64,000 nucleotides of DNA from Sphaerotilus hippei (GCF_003201595.1 NZ_QJJS01000021.1:1-64000); one strand, 5' to 3'; counted from the stretch's first letter, positions 54,053-63,877 are shown. The notes: a model not told the origin generated them from the letters alone. Numbers and translations: made by a program.

Positions 54053-56509
54053 ATGAAAAAGATGAAGCTGGTGATGATCGGCAACGGCATGGCCGGTGTG
54101 CGCACGCTGGAAGAGCTGCTCAAGATCAATGACGAGCTCTACGACATCACGGTCTTCGGCGCCGAGCCGCACCCGAACTACAACCGCATCCTGCTCAGCC
54201 CGGTGCTGGCCGGGGAGCAGACGCTCGACCAGATCATCCTCAACCCGCTGAGCTGGTATGCGGACCACGGCATCACGCTGCACCTGGGCGCGACGGTCAC
54301 CCACGTCGACCGCGGCGCGCGCCAGGTCACGGCCGTGAACGCCGCGGGCGAGACCCTGACGGCCGACTACGACCGGCTGCTGATCGCCACCGGCTCGACG
54401 CCGTTCATCCCGCCGGTGCCGGGGCGCGACCTCGAGGGCGTGATCGCCTACCGCGACATCGCCGACACGAACACGATGATCGAGACCGCGAAGACCCACC
54501 GGCACGCGGTGGTCATCGGCGGCGGCCTGCTGGGCCTGGAGGCGGCCAACGGCCTGATGCTGCGTGGCATGGCCGTGACGGTGGTGCACATCGGCAGCTG
54601 GCTGATGGAGCGCCAGCTCGACACCGTCGCCGGCAAGCTGCTGGAGAAGTCGCTGGCCGAGCGTGGCCTGAAGTTCGCGCTGGGTGCGCAGACCGCCGCG
54701 CTGCTGGGCAACGAGGCGGGCCGCGTGCGCGCGGTGCAGTTCAAGGACGGCACCGAGATCCCGGCCGACCTGGTGGTGATGGCCGCGGGCATCCGCCCCA
54801 ACACCGCGCTGGCCGAGCGGATGGGCCTGCACTGCAACCGCGGCATCGTCGTCAGCGACACGATGCAGACGATCACCGACGCCCGCATCTACTCGGTGGG
54901 CGAGTGCGCCAGCCACCGCGGCATCGCCTACGGCCTGGTCGCGCCGCTGTTCGAGCAGGGCAAGGTGCTGGCCGCCCACCTGGCGCAGACCGGCCTGGGC
55001 ATCTACGGCGGCAGCCAGACCTCGACCAAGCTGAAGGTCACCGGCATCGACCTGTTCTCGGCCGGCGACTTCATGGGCGGCGAGGGCTGCGAGGAGATCC
55101 TGCTGTCCGATCCGGTCGGCGGGGTCTACAAGAAGCTGGTGGTCAAGGGCGACCGGCTGATCGGCGCCTGCCTGTACGGCGACACCGTGGACGGCAGCTG
55201 GTACTTCAAGCTGATCCGCGACGGCCAGGCCATCCACGACATCCGCGACAAGCTGATGTTCGGCGAGAGCCACCTGGGCGACGCCGGCCACCAGGGCCAG
55301 AGCAAGGCCGCGCTGATGGCCGACACCGACGAGGTCTGCGGCTGCAACGGCGTGACCAAGGGCAGCATCTGCAAGGCCATCAAGGAGAAGGGCCTGTTCA
55401 CGCTCGAGGACGTGCGCAAGCACACCAAGGCGAGCGCGTCCTGCGGCTCCTGCACCGGCCTGGTCGAGCAGCTCATCATGTTCACCGCCGGCGGTGACTA
55501 CGACGCCTCGCCGAAGAAGAAGGCGCTGTGCGGCTGCACCGACCACAGCCACCAGGACGTGCGCGACGCGATCCGCGAGCACCGGCTGCTGAGCGGCGAC
55601 GAGGTCCGCAAGGCCCTGGGCTGGAGGACCCCCGACGGCTGCCCGAGCTGCCGCCCGGCGATCAACTACTACCTGATCAGCACCTGGCCGAAGGAGGCGC
55701 GGGACGATCCGCAGAGCCGCTTCATCAACGAGCGCAGCCACGCCAACATCCAGAAGGACGGCACCTACTCGGTGGTGCCGCGCATGTGGGGCGGCGAGAC
55801 CACCGCGGCCGACCTGCGCCGCATCGCCGACGTGGCCGACAAGTACGCGATCCCGACCGTCAAGGTCACCGGCGGCCAGCGCATCGACCTGCTGGGCGTG
55901 AAGAAGGAAGACCTGAAGGCCGTCTGGACCGACCTGGGCATGCCCTCGGGCTTCGCCTATGGCAAGTCGCTGCGCACGGTGAAGACCTGCGTGGGCAGCG
56001 AGTGGTGCCGCTTCGGCACGCAGGACAGCACCCGCATGGGCCAGGACCTGGAGCGCGCGCTGTGGGCGATGTACTCGCCGCACAAGGTCAAGCTGGCGGT
56101 GTCGGGCTGCCCGCGCAACTGCGCAGAGGCCGGCATCAAGGACGTGGGCATCATCGGCGTCGATTCCGGCTGGGAGATGTACGTCGGCGGCAACGGCGGC
56201 ATCAAGACCGAGGTGGCGCACTTCTTCGTCAAGCTCAAGACCGCCGGCGAGGTGATGGAATACGCCGGCGCCTTCCTGCAGCTCTACCGCGAGGAGGGCT
56301 GGTACCTCGAGCGCACGGTGCACTACATCAACCGCGTCGGGCTGGACCACGTCAAGGACAGGATCCTGAACCAGCACGAGCGGCGCCGCCAGCTGTGGGA
56401 GCGCCTGCAGTTCAGCCTCGACGGTGCCGCCGACCCCTGGCTGCAGATGGACGAGGCCGGCGTGGACGAGCGCCAGTTCCGGCCCGTGGCGATGATCGCC
56501 CCGACCTGA
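54053..56509 (+). CDS. nirB: Assimilatory nitrite reductase large subunit
   Basis: An 818-residue NAD(P)H-dependent nitrite reductase making ammonium. N-terminal FAD/NAD domains start at LVMIGNGMAGVRTLEELL, with VVIGGGLLGLEAANGL near 160. Two small [2Fe-2S]-type BFD regions follow: CGCNGVTKGSI with CGSCTG near 435-475, and CGCTDHSHQDV with GCPSCRP near 500-545. The sirohaem/[4Fe-4S] domain has CVGSEWCRFGTQDS near 650 and KLAVSGCPRNCAEAG near 685, giving the four Cys ligands. GAGGAG lies eight bases before the ATG. Length is normal. First gene of the nitrate operon. Confidence 0.97.
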   Translation: MKKMKLVMIGNGMAGVRTLEELLKINDELYDITVFGAEPHPNYNRILLSPVLAGEQTLDQIILNPLSWYADHGITLHLGATVTHVDRGARQVTAVNAAGETLTADYDRLLIATGSTPFIPPVPGRDLEGVIAYRDIADTNTMIETAKTHRHAVVIGGGLLGLEAANGLMLRGMAVTVVHIGSWLMERQLDTVAGKLLEKSLAERGLKFALGAQTAALLGNEAGRVRAVQFKDGTEIPADLVVMAAGIRPNTALAERMGLHCNRGIVVSDTMQTITDARIYSVGECASHRGIAYGLVAPLFEQGKVLAAHLAQTGLGIYGGSQTSTKLKVTGIDLFSAGDFMGGEGCEEILLSDPVGGVYKKLVVKGDRLIGACLYGDTVDGSWYFKLIRDGQAIHDIRDKLMFGESHLGDAGHQGQSKAALMADTDEVCGCNGVTKGSICKAIKEKGLFTLEDVRKHTKASASCGSCTGLVEQLIMFTAGGDYDASPKKKALCGCTDHSHQDVRDAIREHRLLSGDEVRKALGWRTPDGCPSCRPAINYYLISTWPKEARDDPQSRFINERSHANIQKDGTYSVVPRMWGGETTAADLRRIADVADKYAIPTVKVTGGQRIDLLGVKKEDLKAVWTDLGMPSGFAYGKSLRTVKTCVGSEWCRFGTQDSTRMGQDLERALWAMYSPHKVKLAVSGCPRNCAEAGIKDVGIIGVDSGWEMYVGGNGGIKTEVAHFFVKLKTAGEVMEYAGAFLQLYREEGWYLERTVHYINRVGLDHVKDRILNQHERRRQLWERLQFSLDGAADPWLQMDEAGVDERQFRPVAMIAPT

Positions 56510-56557
56510 GCCGCACCCGCCGCGACCCGTCATCAAGAAGACCAACGAGGATCTGCC

Positions 56558-56914
56558 ATGAGCGACTGGAAAGTCATCTGCCGCATCGACGACATCCCGG
56601 TGCTAGGCGCACGCCGCGTGGCGCGCCCCGGCTCGGTCGATGTGGCCGTGTTCCGCAACAGCGAGGACCAGGTCTTCGCGCTGCTCGACCGCTGCCCGCA
56701 CAAGGGCGGGCCGCTGAGCCAGGGCATCGTGCATGGCCAGAGCGTGGCCTGCCCGCTGCACAGCTGGAGCATCGGCCTGGCCGACGGCTGCGCCAAGGCC
56801 CCCGACGAGGGCTGCACGCCCCGGTTCAGCGTCAGGCTGGAGGCCGGCGAGGTCCTGCTCGACGCCGACGAACTGTCGAGCATCGCCGTGGGCGAGCCCG
56901 CCCCCCTGCGCTGA
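56558..56914 (+). CDS. nirD: Assimilatory nitrite reductase small subunit (Rieske-type)
   Basis: A 118-residue partner of NirB. It has a Rieske fold with RCPHKGGPLSQG near residue 45 and VACPLHSWSIGLADG near 65, so the C-x-H and C-x2-H cluster ligands are complete. It probably passes electrons or stabilises NirB in the cytoplasm. It follows nirB by 48 bases with a GAGG ribosome-binding site. Length is normal for NirD/NasE. Confidence 0.95.
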   Translation: MSDWKVICRIDDIPVLGARRVARPGSVDVAVFRNSEDQVFALLDRCPHKGGPLSQGIVHGQSVACPLHSWSIGLADGCAKAPDEGCTPRFSVRLEAGEVLLDADELSSIAVGEPAPLR

Positions 56915-56967
56915 GCCAGCGATGATCCCGAACGACCTGCGCACCTGAAACGGGGCTGGAGATTTGC

Positions 56968-59832
56968 ATGACTGAGACCCGTTCGACCTGTCCCTACTGC
57001 GGCGTGGGCTGTGGCGTCATCATCGAGAGCGATGGGACGCAGATCACCGGCGTGCGGGGCGACCCGGACCACCCGGCCAACTTCGGCCGCCTGTGCACCA
57101 AGGGCTCGACCCTGCACCTGAGCGCCGCCGCCCCGGTGACCCGGGCCACCCGCCTGCTGCAGCCGCTGCAGCGGCTGAGCCGCGGCAGCACGCCCCAGCC
57201 CGTCGGCTGGGAGGCGGCCCACACGCTGGCGGCCGACCGCTTCGCCCGCATCATCCGTGAGCACGGCCCCGACGCCGTCGGCTTCTACCTCAGCGGCCAG
57301 CTGCTGACCGAGGACTACTACGTCTTCAACAAGCTGGCCAAGGGCCTGATCGGCACCAACAACGTCGACACCAACTCGCGGCTGTGCATGTCCAGCGCGG
57401 TGGCCGGCTACAAGCGCACGCTGGGCGCGGATGCGCCGCCGTGCAGCTACGAGGACTTCGCGCTCGCCGACACGGTGTTCATCAGCGGCAGCAACACCGC
57501 CTGGGCCCACCCCATCCTGTTCCGCCGGCTCGAGGACGCCCGCCGCGCCCGGCCCGACCAGCGCTGGATCGTGGTCGACCCGCGCCGCACCGAGACCGCC
57601 GACAGCGCCGACCTGTTCCTGCAGATCCAGCCCGGCACCGACGTGGCGCTCTACCACGGCATGCTGCACGTGATGCTGTGGGACGGGCTGACCGACCTGT
57701 CCTACATCGCCGCCCACACCGAGGGCTTCGACGCGCTGCGCGACACCGTGCGCTCGTGGACCCCCGCCGAGGCCGCACGGGTCTGCGGCATCGCCGAGGA
57801 CGACCTGGTGCAGGCCGCCCGCTGGTTCGCGCAGAGCGACCGGCGGGATGCCCGCGACGGCCGGGTCGGCACGACGATGTCGCTGTACTGCCAGGGCCTG
57901 AACCAGAGCGCCGCGGGCACCGACAAGAACGCCGCGCTGATCAACCTGCATCTGGCCACCGGCCAGATCGGCGTGCCCGGCGCCGGCCCGTTCTCGCTGA
58001 CCGGCCAGCCCAACGCGATGGGCGGGCGCGAGGTCGGCGGGCTGTCCAACCTGCTCAGCGCCCACCGTGACCTGGGCAACCCGGCCCACCGGGCCGAGGT
58101 GGCCGCGCTGTGGGGCGTGTCCGACGTGCCGGCCCAGCCGGGCCGCAGCGCGATCGAGATGTTCCAGGCCGCCGCCGACGGCGAGATCCGCGCGCTGTGG
58201 ATCGCCTGCACCAACCCGGCCCAGTCGCTGCCCGACGCCACGACGGTGCAGCGGGCGCTGGAGCGCTGCGAGTTCGTCGTGGTGCAGGAGGCGTTCTCGA
58301 CCACCGCCACCTGCGCCTACGCCGACCTGCTGCTGCCCGCGACCACCTGGGGCGAGAAGGACGGCACGGTCACCAACTCCGAGCGCCGCATCAGCCGGGT
58401 GCGCCCGGCGGTGGCCGCACCCGGCCAGACCCGACACGACTGGAGCATCGGCGTGCAGTTCGCGCGGGCACTCGAGGCGCGCCTGCCCGAGCGCCTGAAC
58501 GGCCGGCCCACGCTGTTCCCCTACCCCACGCCCGAGTCGATCTGGAACGAGCACCGCGAGAGCACGCGCGGGCGCGACCTCGACATCACCGGGCTGAGCT
58601 ACGGCCTGCTCGACGAGATCGGCCCGCAGCAGTGGCCGATGGCCGAGGGCGAGGCCCGCGGCCGGGACCGCCTCTACGAGGACGGCGTGTTCCCGACCGC
58701 CAGCGGCCGGGCGCGGTTCAGCGCGATGGCCTACCGCCCGGTGGCCGAGCCGCGGGACGCGCGCTACCCCTTCGCGCTGAACACCGGCCGCCTGCGGGAC
58801 CAGTGGCACGGCATGAGCCGCACCGGCACGCTGGGCCGCCTGTTCGGCCATGTGGCGGAGCCGGCGATCGAGCTCAATGCCAACGACCTGGCCCGCCGCG
58901 GCCTGGCCGAGGGCGACCTGGTCGAGGTGAGCTCGCGCCGCGGCAGCATCGTGCTGCCGCTGGTGGTCAGCGACACCGTCGCGCCCGGCCAGGCCTGGAT
59001 TCCGATGCACTGGGGCGGCGAGGTGCTGGGCGGACGGGATGCCGAAGGCGCGCCACGCCTGGGTGTCAACGAACTGACGCTGCCGACGAACTGCCCGACC
59101 TCGCGCCAGCCCGAACTCAAGCACTGCGCCGTGCGCATCGAGAAGGCCGCCCTGCCCTGGCGCATGCTGGGCCTGGCCTGGCTGCCGCAGGAACAGGCGC
59201 TGGCCGTGCGCGAGCAGCTGCGCGCGCTGATGGGCGACTACGGCCACGCCGTCGTGCTGCCCTTCGGCCGCGAGCCGCACGCGCAGGGACTCGGCGGGGT
59301 GCTGTGGCGCGCCGCGTCGGACCGGCCCGCCAGCCTGGAGCAGGTGCAGCGCATCGTCGCGCTGCTGGGCCTGGACGGCCCCGAGACGCTGCACTACCAG
59401 GACCGCCAGCGTGGCCAGCATCGCCATGTGCGGCTGGTCGACGAGCGGGCGCTGGACGGCAGCACCGACCGCGTGCTGCGCGGGGTGCTGCTGGCCGGCG
59501 ACACCCGCGCCGAGGCCTGGATGAAGACGCTGCTGCAGGACGAGCTGCCGGCCCAGGCCTACGGCCGGCTGCTGCTGTCAGGCAGCCCCAGCGCACCGGT
59601 CGCGCTGGCCCCGCGCGGCCGGCAGGTCTGCACCTGCCTGAACGTCAGCGAGCCGCAGATCATCGCCGTGCTGGGCCGCTGCGGTGGCTCACCGGACGAG
59701 CGACTGGGCCGGCTGCAGGGCGAGCTGAAATGCGGCACCAGCTGCGGCTCCTGCCTGCCCGCGCTGCGCACCCTGGTGCAGCAGCATCCCTGCACCGCCG
59801 GCACGCCCGAGGCCACCCCCCAAGCCCATTGA
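56968..59832 (+). CDS. nasA: Assimilatory nitrate reductase catalytic subunit with a C-terminal BFD domain
   Basis: A 954-residue molybdopterin oxidoreductase reducing nitrate to nitrite in the cytoplasm. The N-terminal CPYCGVGCGV with GRLCTKG near residue 45 is the [4Fe-4S] motif. Mo-bis-MGD domains include TNNVDTNSRLCMSSAVAGYK near 130 with the Cys ligand of Mo, ISGSNTAWAHPI near 172 and GPFSLTGQPNAMGGREVGGL near 330. The last 60 residues (VCTCLNVSE, CGTSCGSCLPAL) form a BFD-like [2Fe-2S] domain for taking electrons. No separate reductase subunit gene is seen here. Confidence 0.95.
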   Translation: MTETRSTCPYCGVGCGVIIESDGTQITGVRGDPDHPANFGRLCTKGSTLHLSAAAPVTRATRLLQPLQRLSRGSTPQPVGWEAAHTLAADRFARIIREHGPDAVGFYLSGQLLTEDYYVFNKLAKGLIGTNNVDTNSRLCMSSAVAGYKRTLGADAPPCSYEDFALADTVFISGSNTAWAHPILFRRLEDARRARPDQRWIVVDPRRTETADSADLFLQIQPGTDVALYHGMLHVMLWDGLTDLSYIAAHTEGFDALRDTVRSWTPAEAARVCGIAEDDLVQAARWFAQSDRRDARDGRVGTTMSLYCQGLNQSAAGTDKNAALINLHLATGQIGVPGAGPFSLTGQPNAMGGREVGGLSNLLSAHRDLGNPAHRAEVAALWGVSDVPAQPGRSAIEMFQAAADGEIRALWIACTNPAQSLPDATTVQRALERCEFVVVQEAFSTTATCAYADLLLPATTWGEKDGTVTNSERRISRVRPAVAAPGQTRHDWSIGVQFARALEARLPERLNGRPTLFPYPTPESIWNEHRESTRGRDLDITGLSYGLLDEIGPQQWPMAEGEARGRDRLYEDGVFPTASGRARFSAMAYRPVAEPRDARYPFALNTGRLRDQWHGMSRTGTLGRLFGHVAEPAIELNANDLARRGLAEGDLVEVSSRRGSIVLPLVVSDTVAPGQAWIPMHWGGEVLGGRDAEGAPRLGVNELTLPTNCPTSRQPELKHCAVRIEKAALPWRMLGLAWLPQEQALAVREQLRALMGDYGHAVVLPFGREPHAQGLGGVLWRAASDRPASLEQVQRIVALLGLDGPETLHYQDRQRGQHRHVRLVDERALDGSTDRVLRGVLLAGDTRAEAWMKTLLQDELPAQAYGRLLLSGSPSAPVALAPRGRQVCTCLNVSEPQIIAVLGRCGGSPDERLGRLQGELKCGTSCGSCLPALRTLVQQHPCTAGTPEATPQAH

Positions 59833-59902
59833 TCCCGCAACGTGGCCCATCCCGCCGCAGAGCGGGCAGGCCACGCCCTGAACTCCCCACCTGGTTTCCC
59901 CC

Positions 59903-61138
59903 ATGGCTTCCTACAAGACCTTCCTCAAGGCAGGACACTGGCCCACGCTGGCCGCGTCCTTCCTCTACTTCGACTTCTGCTTCGCGATCTGGGTGCTCAA
60001 CGGCGCCATGGGTCCGTTCATCAGCGAGACCTACGGCCTCGATGCGGCGCAGAAGGGTTTCATGATCTCGGTGCCCATCCTGGCCGGGGCGCTGATGCGT
60101 TTTCCGCTCGGGGTGCTGTCGCAGTACATCGGCCGCAAGAACGCCGCCATGGTCGAGATGGGGCTGATCGTCGCCGCGCTGATCTCGGGCTACGTGTTCG
60201 TCGACAGCTACGACGGCGTGCTCGCGATGGGCGTGCTGCTGGGCATCGCCGGGGCGAGCTTCGGCGTCGCGCTGTCGCTGGGCTCGGGCTGGTATCCGCC
60301 GCAGTACAAGGGCCTGGCGATGGGCATCGCCGGGGCCGGCAACTCCGGCACCGTGCTGGCCGTGCTGTTCGCGCCGCCGCTGGCCATGAAGTACGGCTGG
60401 CAGGCGGTCTACGGCCTGGCGGCCTGCACCATGCTGCTGCCGATGCTGGTGATGTGGTTCGCCGCCAAGGAACCGCCGGACCGTGAGCACCAGACCTTCC
60501 GCGAGCACATCGCCTGCCTGTTCGAGAAGGACGGCTGGTCCTTCAGCCTGATCTACATCATCACCTTCGGCGGCTTCATCGGCCTGGCCAGCTTCCTGCC
60601 GACCTACTTCCACGACCAGTTCAAGGTCACCAAGGTCGAGGCCGGCCAGCTCACCATGCTGGCCACGCTGATGGGCTCGGCCGTGCGGGTGCTCGGGGGC
60701 TACATCTCCGACCGCGTCGGCGGCATCAACACGCTCAGCGGCGTGCTGGTCGTCGTCTCGATCACGCTGGTGGCCTGCGGTTTCGCCGGCGAGTCGGTCG
60801 CGGTCACCACGCTGCTGTTCATGTTCTGCTTCGCCGCGCTGGGCGCGGGCAACGGCGCGCTGTTCCAGTTGGTGCCGCTGCGCTGGCCGCTGACCACCGC
60901 GGTGGCCGGCTCGATGATCGGCGAGATCGGCGCGCTGGGCGGGGGCTTCCTGCCCAACGCCATGGGCCTGTCCAAGCAGCACAGCGGCAGCTACCTGTGG
61001 GGCTTCGTCGCCTTCGCGGTGCTGACGCTGGTGATGCTGGCGATGCTGCGCATCGTGCAGATCCGCTGGACCCGCACCTGGGCCGAGAAGGGCGGCCGCG
61101 CCCGCAGCACCCCGTCGACCGTCGGCACCGTGCGCTGA
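59903..61138 (+). CDS. narK: Nitrate/nitrite transporter, NarK/NasA type MFS
   Basis: A 411-residue transporter with twelve membrane helices. The nitrate-specific MFS features are present: FCFAIWVLNGAMGPFISETYGL near residue 28, GVLSQYIGRKNAAMVEMG near 70, and the Gly-rich nitrate signatures GIAGAGNSGTVLAVLFAPPLA near 140 and a second FALGAGNGALFQLVPLRW-like stretch (ALGAGNGALFQLVPLR) near 312. It brings nitrate to NasA. It is the last gene of the operon and is followed by a strong terminator. Confidence 0.95.
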   Translation: MASYKTFLKAGHWPTLAASFLYFDFCFAIWVLNGAMGPFISETYGLDAAQKGFMISVPILAGALMRFPLGVLSQYIGRKNAAMVEMGLIVAALISGYVFVDSYDGVLAMGVLLGIAGASFGVALSLGSGWYPPQYKGLAMGIAGAGNSGTVLAVLFAPPLAMKYGWQAVYGLAACTMLLPMLVMWFAAKEPPDREHQTFREHIACLFEKDGWSFSLIYIITFGGFIGLASFLPTYFHDQFKVTKVEAGQLTMLATLMGSAVRVLGGYISDRVGGINTLSGVLVVVSITLVACGFAGESVAVTTLLFMFCFAALGAGNGALFQLVPLRWPLTTAVAGSMIGEIGALGGGFLPNAMGLSKQHSGSYLWGFVAFAVLTLVMLAMLRIVQIRWTRTWAEKGGRARSTPSTVGTVR

Positions 61139-61200
61139 CCGACCGGTCACGCAACGGCCCCCCGCAGGGCCACGCCCCGGCGGGGCCGGCCCCACGCCTC

Positions 61201-61236
61201 AAGCGCCAGGCTCCGTTTCGGGGCCTGGCGCTTTTT
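61201..61236 (+). terminator. Intrinsic terminator after the nitrate operon
   Basis: AAGCGCCAGGC (61201-61211) pairs perfectly with GCCTGGCGCTT (61223-61233) around an eleven-base loop and is followed by a T-run (61232-61236). It lies about 60 bases after the transporter stop codon and is the clearest Rho-independent terminator in the window. Confidence 0.92.
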
Positions 61237-61337
61237 GACATCTGCATCAGGAAAACGGCTTGCCATGCCGTTTCTTGATATGAATATCAAGTTCGATCTG
61301 CCCGCTTCAGCCAGGCTCGACGCGTGAGCCACCCCGC

Positions 61338-61790
61338 TCAGGGCGCCACGGCACGCTCGATCTGCCGTCCCCGCAGGCCCGGCCCGTCCAGGTGGGGCGC
61401 GATCAGGGGGCTGGCGATCAGCGGCTGAGGCCCCGCGGCCTGGCCGGACTCCGCGGCCGGCCGGGGCTGACCGGCGACGACGTTCACCGTGCCCTGGCGG
61501 ATCGGCTGCTCCTGGCCTCCCCGGGGGCACGCCCGGTCGGTGTAGATCACCTCACCCCCCTTCTGGCACTTGCGCACCCCGCCGATGGGCACGTCGCTCA
61601 GCCGGGCCGGCGGCCGTGGCGCCGGCCCGGGGCCGACATCACGCACCGAGCCGTTGTCGAACGGGATCTGCACCGCCCGCGTGTCCTTCGGTGACAGCAG
61701 GGCCTGGACCCACTGCGCGTGGCGATGGCGCCAGCCAGCGGCCAGCAGGATCAGCAGCAGGGAGCCGAGGAAAAGTCGTTTGAGCAGCAT
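61338..61790 (-). CDS. Membrane-anchored DUF4124-like protein
   Basis: A 150-residue protein with one N-terminal membrane or signal segment (LFLGSLLLILLAAGW) and an extracytoplasmic part. VRKCQKGGEVIYTDRACPRGGQEQPIRQGTV near residue 75 resembles the short DUF4124 motif (K-C-x-G-x-x-x-Y-x-D-x-x-C), with two cysteines likely forming a disulfide. The function of this family is unknown. The ATG at 61790 is preferred over one seven codons upstream because it starts the hydrophobic segment directly. It follows the kinase gene on the same strand with a 195-base gap. Confidence 0.7.
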   Translation of the reverse strand: MLLKRLFLGSLLLILLAAGWRHRHAQWVQALLSPKDTRAVQIPFDNGSVRDVGPGPAPRPPARLSDVPIGGVRKCQKGGEVIYTDRACPRGGQEQPIRQGTVNVVAGQPRPAAESGQAAGPQPLIASPLIAPHLDGPGLRGRQIERAVAP

Positions 61791-61985
61791 CGGACGCGCC
61801 AGGCAGTGCATGCGCCGCAGGGGACAGCCCCCTGCAGCCAGGGCACCGACTGTGAGGCGGTCCTGCGGCCGGCGATATCCACCGGATGGGTGAAGGCGAC
61901 GGGTGTCGAGCAGTCCGTCACGGGCGCCGGCAGAAAGCCTGTCGTGGTGGCGGGTCACGGCGGATCACGGCGGATCACGGGCGGA

Positions 61986-63752
61986 TCAGCGTGGCAGGAA
62001 CAGCAGCCAGAAGATCAGCAGCAGGTTGAAGAGGATGGAGACGATGGTGGCGACCTTCCACAGCACGGCGGGGTCGCGCAGCGCCAGCGGCGTGGCGGGC
62101 AGTGCGGACACCGGGCGGGACGCGCCACGCTCCAGGGCGAGCACGAGCTCCTCGGCGGTCTCGAAGCGCAGGCGCGCATCGCGGGCGACGGCCTTGAGCA
62201 GCAGGTGGTCGAGCCAGATGGGCACGTCCGGGCGCAGCCGCGACGGGGGGGTGGGGTCGCGACGGAAACGGCCGCTCTGGTAGGGCTCGACCTCGCCGTA
62301 GGGCAGGCGGGCGGTGACCCACTGGTAGAGCGTGACGCCCAGGGCGTAGAGGTCGCTGCGCGCGTCGACGGGCTCGGGCGGGTCGGCCCACTGCTCGGGG
62401 TTCATGTAGCTGGGCGTGCCCGCGTGCAGGCTGCGCTGGGACTGCGGCTCGCGGCCGGAGACGGCCACGCCGAGGTCGAGGATGCGCCACTGGCCGTCCT
62501 CGCCGAGGTGCAGGTTGCCGGGCTTGATGTCGCGGTGGACCACGCCGGCGCGGTGCAGCTTGCCCAGCGCGCGGGCGATGGTGAGCGCGCCCCGCACGAC
62601 CTCCGACAGCGGCACGGGATGCCCGGGGTCGCGACGCTCGATCAGCTGCTCGAGCGTCTGGCCGGTGTGCCAGTCGAAGACGGCATAGAAGGCGCTGGGG
62701 CGCACGGCCTCGCGCAGGCGCACGAAGCCGGCCGACTCGGTGGCGGCGAGGCGCTCGGTCAGGCGCAGGCCCAGCCAGGCCTCGTGGGCGAGCATGGCCC
62801 GCTCGTCGTGGTCGCTGGCACGGCTCTCGTGCAGGGTCTTGAGGGCGACGAGCTCGCGGCTCTGCAGGTCACGCGCCTGGTAGAGGCGGTGCACGCCGGT
62901 GTCGGCGACCAGCGCGGTGATGGCGTACTGGTCGAGCGTCTGGCCCACCCGCAGGCGCGGCGGCACGGGCAGGTGGCGCCCGGCCAGCAGCACGTCGTCG
63001 TAGCGCCCGGCCGCCAGGCCACGCACGCGCAGGACCAGCGCGGTGCAGTTGTCGCGGCTGCCGGCGGCCAGCGCCGCGCCGACCAGCGCATCGCTGGTGA
63101 CCTGGGCCTGCTCCTGGCCGAGCAGCAGCGCCTGCAGCCGAGGCTGCTTGAGGGCCCCGTGCACCCCGTCGCTGGTGAGCAGGAAGACGTCGCCCACCCG
63201 CAGCACGCCCTGGAAGAAGTCGATGCGCACCGGATCGTCCAGACCGATCGCGCGGGTCAGGCCGCTGTGGAAGTCGAGCACGTCGAGCGCGTGGTCCTGG
63301 GTGAGCTGGATCAGCTCGCCGTCGCGCAGCAGCCAGGCGCGGCTGTCGCCGACATGGGCCACGGTGTAGCTGTGGCCGCGCAGCACCAGCGCGGTGAGCG
63401 TGCTCATGGCGCTGCCCGGCTCACGCACCCGCTGGCCGTCGGGGCCGCGCGAAAGCGCGGCGCGGCGCTTGTTGTGCCCCACCAGCCAGGCGTTCTGGGC
63501 GCTGATCAGGCGCTCCAGCGCCACGGTGGTGTCCCAGGTGGCGGGGGCGCCGAAGTAGTCCTGCACCAGGCTCTTCACCGTGGTCTGCGCCGCCATGGCG
63601 CCCCCCCCGCCGGTGGACACGCCGTCGGCGAGCGCGGCGATCCAGCCCAGCGCCTCCTCGTGGGGCTGCGGCTGCTGCACGGCCACGAAGTCCTCGTTGT
63701 GCTCGCGCTTGCCCCGCTCGCTGCGGTGGCCGATGTCGACGTCGAAGGTCAT
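61986..63752 (-). CDS. Fused PP2C-type phosphatase and serine/threonine protein kinase
   Basis: A 588-residue signalling protein. Residues 1-245 are a PP2C phosphatase: DIGHRSERGKREHNEDF, AALADGVSTGGGG near 42, AHVGDSRAWLLRDGE near 125, LTSDGVHGAL near 180 and SRDNCTALVLRV near 220 keep the metal-binding Asp residues. Residues 270-540 are a Hanks-type kinase: VALKTLHE near 300, HRDIKPGNLHL near 410 and ILDLGVAV near 435 (DLG in place of DFG), with a weak glycine loop. One C-terminal membrane helix (ATIVSILFNLLLIFWLLFL) anchors it to the membrane. Next to the nitrate operon, a role in nitrogen signalling is possible. Confidence 0.9.
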   Translation of the reverse strand: MTFDVDIGHRSERGKREHNEDFVAVQQPQPHEEALGWIAALADGVSTGGGGAMAAQTTVKSLVQDYFGAPATWDTTVALERLISAQNAWLVGHNKRRAALSRGPDGQRVREPGSAMSTLTALVLRGHSYTVAHVGDSRAWLLRDGELIQLTQDHALDVLDFHSGLTRAIGLDDPVRIDFFQGVLRVGDVFLLTSDGVHGALKQPRLQALLLGQEQAQVTSDALVGAALAAGSRDNCTALVLRVRGLAAGRYDDVLLAGRHLPVPPRLRVGQTLDQYAITALVADTGVHRLYQARDLQSRELVALKTLHESRASDHDERAMLAHEAWLGLRLTERLAATESAGFVRLREAVRPSAFYAVFDWHTGQTLEQLIERRDPGHPVPLSEVVRGALTIARALGKLHRAGVVHRDIKPGNLHLGEDGQWRILDLGVAVSGREPQSQRSLHAGTPSYMNPEQWADPPEPVDARSDLYALGVTLYQWVTARLPYGEVEPYQSGRFRRDPTPPSRLRPDVPIWLDHLLLKAVARDARLRFETAEELVLALERGASRPVSALPATPLALRDPAVLWKVATIVSILFNLLLIFWLLFLPR

Positions 63753-63877
63753 GGGCGGATTGTCGACGCTGCAGCGGGTCCGAGCCGCAGCATCGCACCC
63801 GGGTTTGCACGGCCGCGGCACCGGCGCCGGGCGCGGGCACTACCATCGGCCATCGCACACGAACGCCCTGCCCCACC

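Noticed and set aside
53831-56545. A 904-residue open frame on the minus strand
   Set aside because: It is the antisense of nirB, which is clearly real; the translation is repetitive Val/Ala/Gly/His sequence without any motif.
56533-59427. A 964-residue open frame on the minus strand
   Set aside because: It lies antisense to nirD and nasA and has shadow composition; no start signal or family motif is visible.
61958-61988. Short tandem CGGCGGATCA units near the kinase stop codon
   Set aside because: There are only about three imperfect copies, with no structure or gene context that gives them meaning.
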